NCBI RefSeq assembly: GCF_020731145.1
Contig: NZ_JAJFZN010000003.1
Location: 248,001-312,000 of the forward strand
Length of the DNA: 64,000 nt
From: Sneathiella sp. HT1-7
GTDB taxonomy: Bacteria > Pseudomonadota > Alphaproteobacteria > Sneathiellales > Sneathiellaceae
Direction of reading: 5' to 3'
Position 1 is the stretch's first letter. Every line of letters starts with the position of its first letter. A program made the translations under genes and the position numbers. The notes beneath the pieces are model-generated. The model worked only from the letters and a program-made list of their open reading frames with translations. It was not told the origin of the DNA and made no database searches. Below, in pieces: positions 59,390-64,000 of the stretch.

Positions 59390-60825
59390 ATGGCAGCCCC
59401 AAAATTATTCATATCATATAGTTGGTCAAGCATAGAGCATGAGCAATTCGTACTAGATTTGGCGACCGAACTAGTGGAATCCGGCATCGACGTAATTCTG
59501 GACAAGTGGGACCTAAAAGAAGGCCATGATGCGGTGGCATTTATGGAAAAAATGGTTACTGATAAATCTATAAAAAAGGTTGCCATAATTTCTGACAGCA
59601 CATACGCAGAAAAAGCGGATGGAAGGGCTGGAGGTGTAGGTACTGAAACGCAAATTATTTCTAAAGAAGTATATGACAAGCAAAATCAAGACAAATTTGT
59701 TGTTATAGTTACGGAGAAAGATGGCGATGGCAATCCACTTATTCCTACTTATTATAAATCGAGAATATTTATAGATTTAAGTGAGTCGGATATTTATGCG
59801 GAGAACTTCGAAAAACTATTACGCTGGGTTTTTGATAAGCCATTACACGTCAAGCCAGAGTTGGGAACGAAACCTAAATTTCTCGATGAACCAGAAGATT
59901 TATCACTAGGAACGACTGTTGCATTTCGTCGCGCGGTTTCTGCCATTAAAGATAACAAGCCTTTCGCTTTAGGTGCATTGGATGAATATTTTACGATATT
60001 CTCGGCAAATTTAGAAAATTTTAGGCTAACAAATGTTCAGGGAGAGTTTGACGACGCTGTTGTGGATAATATCGAAAGTTTTATCCCTTATCGCAATGAA
60101 TTAATCCAAGTTCTCCTGACAATTGCTCACTATTGTCCTGCTGAAGAGTATATAAAAAAGTTTATCGTTTTTTCGAATTGTTAATTCCCTATCTAAGTGT
60201 TCCTAAAGATGTCGGATCTTGGAAAGAATGGGATTTTGATAATTTCAAATTCATCATCCATGAAATGTTTTTGTATACGATAGCAATTTTCATCAAAACT
60301 GAAAATTATACGTTGGCAAATTACCTTTTAGCTAACGAGTATTATGTTTCGTATCATTCGAACCACGGAAGTTCAGTAATGGTTAAGTTTACTGAATTTC
60401 GGAACTATCTAGAATCTCTAAAATACCGAAATAAAAGACTAAAATTGAATAGAATATCGGTTCATGCTGATTTATTGCGTGAACGATCTAGCGGTACAGG
60501 AATAGAGTTCAATGATCTTATGCAGGCCGATTTTGTGTTGCTATTGCGAGGCGATCATGATGCTTCTGATAGTTATGATGGATGGTGGCCGGAGACTTTA
60601 GTTTATTGTGTAAGATTACGAGGTCCATTTGAAATATTCTCTAGGGCGAAATCGAAATCATATTTCGCATTAATAAAACCGATGCTGGGCATAAATAACA
60701 TTGAGGAATTGAGAGCGCAGCTAGAGGAATATAAAAACGGCAGCATAAAATTGCCAAGCTGGAGTTATTTGAGACTTGAACCTGCGCAGTTACTTGGTTT
60801 AGAAAAACTTGAGACGATAGCCTAA
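59390..60825 (+). pseudogene. SEFIR-domain protein, frameshifted (possible phage-defence gene)
   Basis: A gene of about 479 residues if intact, broken at a T6 run (60168-60173). The first part (59390-60184, 264 residues) has an N-terminal SEFIR/TIR-like domain: KLFISYSWSSIEHEQFVLDL, ILDKWDLKEGHDAVAFMEKM and VGTETQIISKEVY. The second part (60178-60825) continues in the +1 frame. One added T would join them as IVFFELLIPYL. SEFIR proteins occur as single-gene antiphage systems, probably through NAD depletion; the C-terminal part would be the sensor. The gene is visibly AT-rich beside its GC-richer neighbours, suggesting transfer. The break may be real decay, a sequencing error in the homopolymer, or slippage. 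Confidence 0.85.
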
Positions 60826-60829
60826 AAAA

Positions 60830-61321
60830 CTACCCCAATCGCCCAAAAGCGTCCGCATAAACAACCGGGGCGACTTCTGCTTTCTCGTCGCCGAGTTCCA
60901 GCGCCATAAAATAGTCGCCCGCGTAGATGCAGTCGAACGGCGCGGCAGTTTCGACATTAAATCCTAAGCGGGTGTAGTAGGCGGGGTCGCCGAGGACGAA
61001 GATCAGCGTTTTACCCTTGCTGCGGGCCTCCTTAATCGCGCGCCTTATCAGCGCGCCGCCGATGCCCTCTCCCTGCCGCTTCGGGGTGACGGAAACGGGC
61101 GCGAGCGCGAGGGCGTTTTTCGGGGATTTAAGGCGGGAGAGGGCAATATGGCCGATAATCTCTCCGTCCTCCCCCTCCATTACCAGCGAGAGCCAAAGAT
61201 CCCCGTCCTGCCGGAGGGCATCAACAAGGTTTGCCTCGTCTTCCTGCCCGAAGGCGGCGGTGATAAGGGCGTGGATGGCGGGGGCATCGTCGGGCCGTTC
61301 CTGTCGCAGGGGGAGGCTCAC
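60830..61321 (-). CDS. GNAT family N-acetyltransferase (YhbS-like)
   Basis: A 163-residue acetyltransferase. LAPVSVTPKRQGEGIGGALIRRAI carries the acetyl-CoA-binding Q/RxxGxG/A motif, preceded by IIGHIALSRL and followed by FVLGDPAYYTRLGF. The form is that of YhbS-type GNATs. It ends five bases after the SEFIR gene (convergent) and overlaps lysE-like by four bases at its start. It probably acetylates a small amine; target unknown. Confidence 0.88.
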   Translation of the reverse strand: MSLPLRQERPDDAPAIHALITAAFGQEDEANLVDALRQDGDLWLSLVMEGEDGEIIGHIALSRLKSPKNALALAPVSVTPKRQGEGIGGALIRRAIKEARSKGKTLIFVLGDPAYYTRLGFNVETAAPFDCIYAGDYFMALELGDEKAEVAPVVYADAFGRLG

Positions 61322-61950
61322 GGGCTAAGCGGGTTGCGCGCGTCAGAGAGCAACTTGCCGCCGATGGCGATAAAGCAGGCGCCGGCTGTCCGCTCGATCC
61401 AGTGGCGGGCTTTGGCAAAACGGTTCATCACCGGTTTTGAGGACATGAACAGGCTGACGATTGTGTACCAGAGGAGGGAGCTTGTAAAAACCAGCGCGAT
61501 CATCAGGAGGAGGAGCCAGCTCGGTGTCTCCGCCGTGACCGCCGTTGCGAAGACGCTGGTAAACAGAACAACAGCCTTCGGGTTGGTGAGCGTCACCATA
61601 AATCCGAACAGGAGCGCGTTGCCTGCGGGCTTGCGCTCTGCGGTCGTCATCTCCATCGCGTCGGGCTTCACGAACAGGAGCCGGATGCCGAGATAGATGA
61701 GGTAGCCCGCGCCCGCAACGCGCACCGCCCAGGCGAGCCATTCATATTGGGTGAGAATGGCCGAAAGACCGAGAAGACTCAGGCTCGCATACATCAGAAG
61801 CCCGATAGAAACACCAAGGGAGGTCAGCAGCCCGCTTCTTGTGCCGCCCGTCATGGAGGATCGGACAACGCCGATAAAATCCGGCCCGGGCAGCATCAGC
61901 GCCGGAATAAAAATGCCAAAAACGGAAAGCAAAATCAAAGTCGTATCCAT
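61318..61950 (-). CDS. LysE family amino-acid exporter
   Basis: A 210-residue membrane protein with about six hydrophobic segments and the LysE/RhtB signature ALMLPGPDFIGVVRSSMTGG near the N-terminus, plus GYLIYLGIRLLF and GFMVTLTNPKAVVLFTSVF. It should export amino acids or related compounds across the inner membrane. It overlaps the GNAT gene by four bases and starts ten bases from the alpha/beta hydrolase stop, so the three leftward genes are one operon. Confidence 0.9.
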   Translation of the reverse strand: MDTTLILLSVFGIFIPALMLPGPDFIGVVRSSMTGGTRSGLLTSLGVSIGLLMYASLSLLGLSAILTQYEWLAWAVRVAGAGYLIYLGIRLLFVKPDAMEMTTAERKPAGNALLFGFMVTLTNPKAVVLFTSVFATAVTAETPSWLLLLMIALVFTSSLLWYTIVSLFMSSKPVMNRFAKARHWIERTAGACFIAIGGKLLSDARNPLSP

Positions 61951-61960
61951 ATCAGTCTTC

Positions 61961-62821
61961 TTATAGGCCCATTAGTTTAAGTTGCACGCGGGTGAGCGGA
62001 TCATCGGCCTTATGCAGCCGGTCCGTGATATCGAAATGATTATCGGTGCCAAGCTCGAAATATTCGCATGGAAGGCCCGCGGCTCGGCATTTCTCGGCAA
62101 ATTCCTTTGATTGCTGATGAAAAGAGGCGCTCTCCCCTCCGCCAACCGCGCATAGCACAGGGCATTGGGCGGTGAGGGGGAGATATTGCGGACTGTTGGC
62201 CGCCGCCTCCGCCTCGGTGAGGCGGATGTCGGCCTGCAACTCGGTATGGCGATGAGGCTCAATATCAAAGAGGCCGCTTAACGGTGTCGCACCTTTCAGG
62301 ATATCGGCAGGGAGTTCCATGGCCTGCCAATCCGTTGCCATCATCATCCCGGTAAGATGCCCGCCCGCCGAGTGGCCGGAAAGATAGATTTTGTCCGGGG
62401 CGCCATTGTAGTCGGCGATATTTTTGTAAACCCACGCGAGGGCCGCTCGCATTTGCTGGACGATATCCGTAATGGTGACCACGGGGCAGAGATCATAATT
62501 GGGAAGGACGACCGTCGCGCCGGCCGCGACAAAGGGCTCGGCAATTTCGCTATAGGTGCTTTTATCCTGCGCCCGCCAATACCCGCCATGAATAAAGACA
62601 AGAACGGGCGCGCCGGGGTTGGATGCAGGGAAAATATCCACGCATTGCAAATCTGTGTTGCCGTAGGAGATATCATACTCTCCGGACAGCTTTTCACGAG
62701 CCTTGGCACTCCGACCTGCGGCATCCTCGAAATAGCGCATCATATCCGGGACCGTATGGCGCGGCAGATACTCGATGTTCAGCTGGTCAATCTCTTGTTC
62801 CGTTATACTTTCTTTCACCAT
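61961..62821 (-). CDS. Alpha/beta hydrolase, kynurenine formamidase/esterase-like
   Basis: A 286-residue hydrolase with VFIHGGYWRAQDKSTY (HGGYW oxyanion-hole motif of the HSL-type group), YLSGHSAGGHLTGMMM (nucleophile Ser in GHSAG) and a late His in TDNHFDITD. This trio resembles arylformamidase of the KynB/AFMID-like family. It could deformylate N-formylkynurenine or hydrolyse another small ester. It begins the leftward hydrolase-LysE-GNAT operon, in front of which lies the divergent TAXI gene. Confidence 0.87.
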   Translation of the reverse strand: MVKESITEQEIDQLNIEYLPRHTVPDMMRYFEDAAGRSAKAREKLSGEYDISYGNTDLQCVDIFPASNPGAPVLVFIHGGYWRAQDKSTYSEIAEPFVAAGATVVLPNYDLCPVVTITDIVQQMRAALAWVYKNIADYNGAPDKIYLSGHSAGGHLTGMMMATDWQAMELPADILKGATPLSGLFDIEPHRHTELQADIRLTEAEAAANSPQYLPLTAQCPVLCAVGGGESASFHQQSKEFAEKCRAAGLPCEYFELGTDNHFDITDRLHKADDPLTRVQLKLMGL

Positions 62822-62968
62822 GCCGTATTTTTACCCTGATCTTATTTTGAGTTGTTTACCGCTCATTAATTTGCAGATGCTACCATTTGCTGAGAATTGG
62901 AGCATTTGACGTCGATGGTTTGTGAAAATAAAGCACAAAACCCGCGGTAATTAAAGGATCAGGGAACT

Positions 62969-63988
62969 ATGCGGTTCAAATTTACGCATATTGCTGTCTT
63001 GTGTGTGGCGTTATTCGTGCCCGTTAACACAGCAATCGCGGAAGAAGTAAGTCTGTTCCGGATCGGTACTGGCGGCGTCGGGGGAACCTATTATCCTGTC
63101 GGCAAGACAATTGCCCGGATGCTTTCAAATCCTTTGGGTAAAGAGGACTGTACGCCCGATCCTTGTGGCGTTCCCTATCTTCTGTCTCTTGCCCAGACTG
63201 CAAACGGATCTGTTTCAAATATTGAAGATATTCAGTCAGGCAAGATCGAAAGCGGCCTGGCACAGTCCGATATTGTTTATTGGGCGCGAACGGGCACCGG
63301 CATTTTCGATGAAACCGGCCCATTTCAGGATATCACGGCGATTGCCAGCCTGTATCGGGAGGATATTCATCTGGTTGCCCGTAAGGATGCCGACATCAGA
63401 AGCGTCAGTGACTTGCGCGGTAAACGTGTGTCCCTGGACGATCCTGGATCCGGAACGCTCGTCGATGCAAGGCTGATCCTCGATGCCTTCGGCGTCCGGG
63501 AAAGTGAATTTGAAGCTCAATATATCAAGGCGGCGGATGCCATTAAGAAAATGCGCGCCGGACAACTGGACGCCTTCTTTCTTGTGGCGGGCAGCCCATC
63601 GAAAGCGATTGCAGAGCTCAGCGAAGAAGGTCTGATCACCCTCGTACCGATTGACGGACCGACAGCAACGATGCTGTCTCGGGAAAATACCTTTTTCTCT
63701 ACATCGGTCATAAAGGCAGGGAGCTATAAAGGCGTCGATATGGTGCGCACATTATGTGTGACGGCCCTCTGGATCGTCGATAGACGGCAGAGTGAAGAGG
63801 AAGTTTATGAGATTACCAAAACATTCTGGCGTAATCTGCCAGCAATCAAGAAAATGAACCTTCATCCGAAGCTATCCAAAATCTCAATGGGAACAACCTT
63901 TGCGTCAATGAGTGTTGCGCTGCATCCGGGCGCACAGAAATACTATCGCGAAATTCGGGAGAATGTCGCCGATACCAGGACGAACTAG
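62969..63988 (+). CDS. TAXI family TRAP transporter solute-binding protein
   Basis: A 339-residue periplasmic binding protein with signal peptide (about 1-24, ending NTAIAEE). TAXI features: RIGTGGVGGTYYPVGKTIARML (about 31-52), NIEDIQSGKIESGLAQSDIVYWA, LRGKRVSLDDPGSGTLVDARLIL and AFFLVAGSPSKAI. These proteins feed tripartite TRAP transporters that import carboxylates such as glutamate. The membrane fusion gene dctQM is expected downstream but lies outside the window; the short tail after the stop shows nothing. AAGGATCAGGG precedes the ATG. Confidence 0.92.
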   Translation: MRFKFTHIAVLCVALFVPVNTAIAEEVSLFRIGTGGVGGTYYPVGKTIARMLSNPLGKEDCTPDPCGVPYLLSLAQTANGSVSNIEDIQSGKIESGLAQSDIVYWARTGTGIFDETGPFQDITAIASLYREDIHLVARKDADIRSVSDLRGKRVSLDDPGSGTLVDARLILDAFGVRESEFEAQYIKAADAIKKMRAGQLDAFFLVAGSPSKAIAELSEEGLITLVPIDGPTATMLSRENTFFSTSVIKAGSYKGVDMVRTLCVTALWIVDRRQSEEEVYEITKTFWRNLPAIKKMNLHPKLSKISMGTTFASMSVALHPGAQKYYREIRENVADTRTN

Positions 63989-64000
63989 GTACAGATTGAA

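Noticed and set aside
60168-60173. Programmed -1/+1 frameshift at the T6 run
   Set aside because: Not excluded, but no downstream pseudoknot or upstream Shine-Dalgarno-like stimulator is evident; left as one option in the finding.
59390-60825. Two separate genes, a SEFIR gene and a downstream effector gene
   Set aside because: The second frame lacks a ribosome-binding site, starts at a TTG within the first gene and joins perfectly if one T is added; a single broken gene is simpler.
62822-62968. TGATCT upstream of the TAXI gene as a fourth RpoE box
   Set aside because: The bases at the -10 position do not read CGTA.
1-64000. CRISPR arrays, tRNA or rRNA genes, insertion sequences
   Set aside because: No regularly spaced repeats, transposase reading frames or recognisable tRNA/rRNA stretches were seen by eye; a short tRNA could still be missed.

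Overview
The window reads as chromosomal DNA of a Gram-negative alphaproteobacterium, probably marine or otherwise free-living. The signs are an ECF11-type RpoE/ChrR pair, outer-membrane assembly genes (TamA/TamB), a TAXI-type solute-binding protein and an aryl-polyene cluster carrying a halogenase-like gene. Genes are tightly packed, often with 1-8 bp or ATGA overlaps. I see no rRNA, tRNA, CRISPR array, insertion sequence or phage gene, and no stretch over 300 bases is empty. Genus and species cannot be fixed from the sequence alone.

Region 1 (1-9508): a partial acyl-CoA ligase, then a stress-controlled lipid-modification block. A rightward operon (DUF6134 protein, SDR, NTF2-like protein) and a leftward operon (flavin amine oxidase-like, DUF1365, CFA synthase-like methyltransferase, MFS transporter, DUF3833 lipoprotein) flank rpoE-chrR. 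Three operons begin with the same promoter pattern, TGATC(C/T), 16 bases, CGTA, the type expected for ECF11 sigma factors. This looks like a compact singlet-oxygen/ROS regulon that remodels unsaturated membrane lipids, possibly to furan or cyclopropane fatty acids.

Region 2 (9509-12082): a small periplasmic Cache-domain protein and a methyl-accepting chemotaxis protein, closed by a strong terminator.

Region 3 (12242-33212): a surface-glycan or glycolipid locus in several transcription blocks. It has a B12-binding radical SAM enzyme, five SDR-type enzymes, a Zn-alcohol dehydrogenase, heptose-pathway enzymes (GmhA-like isomerase, a kinase/nucleotidyltransferase with domain order opposite to HldE, an HddC-like nucleotidyltransferase), two separate TPP enzymes (one acetolactate-synthase-like, one E1 alpha/beta pair), two methyltransferases, a GT2 glycosyltransferase, a polytopic GT-C-like protein, an LPG-synthase-type membrane protein and two small membrane proteins of unknown function. 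Together they suggest a modified heptose or branched sugar for the cell envelope.

Region 4 (33457-48535): one long rightward operon with the gene order apeC-apeR of aryl polyene (APE) clusters: KS/CLF pair, second KS, two ACPs, ligase, ketoreductase, two half-site dehydratases, thioesterase, acyl/glycosyltransferases, LolA-like carrier, MMPL exporter and lipoproteins. A flavoprotein with the WxWxIP halogenase motif sits between apeM and apeN. The predicted product is a membrane-anchored, possibly halogenated, yellow polyene pigment.

Region 5 (48528-64000): a PilZ protein, a lipoprotein, a second DUF6134 protein, TamA-TamB, an enoyl-CoA hydratase-family enzyme, and small housekeeping or accessory genes. 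An AT-rich SEFIR-domain gene, of a kind linked to phage defence, is broken by a single-base frameshift in a T6 run. GNAT, LysE, alpha/beta hydrolase and TAXI genes complete the window.
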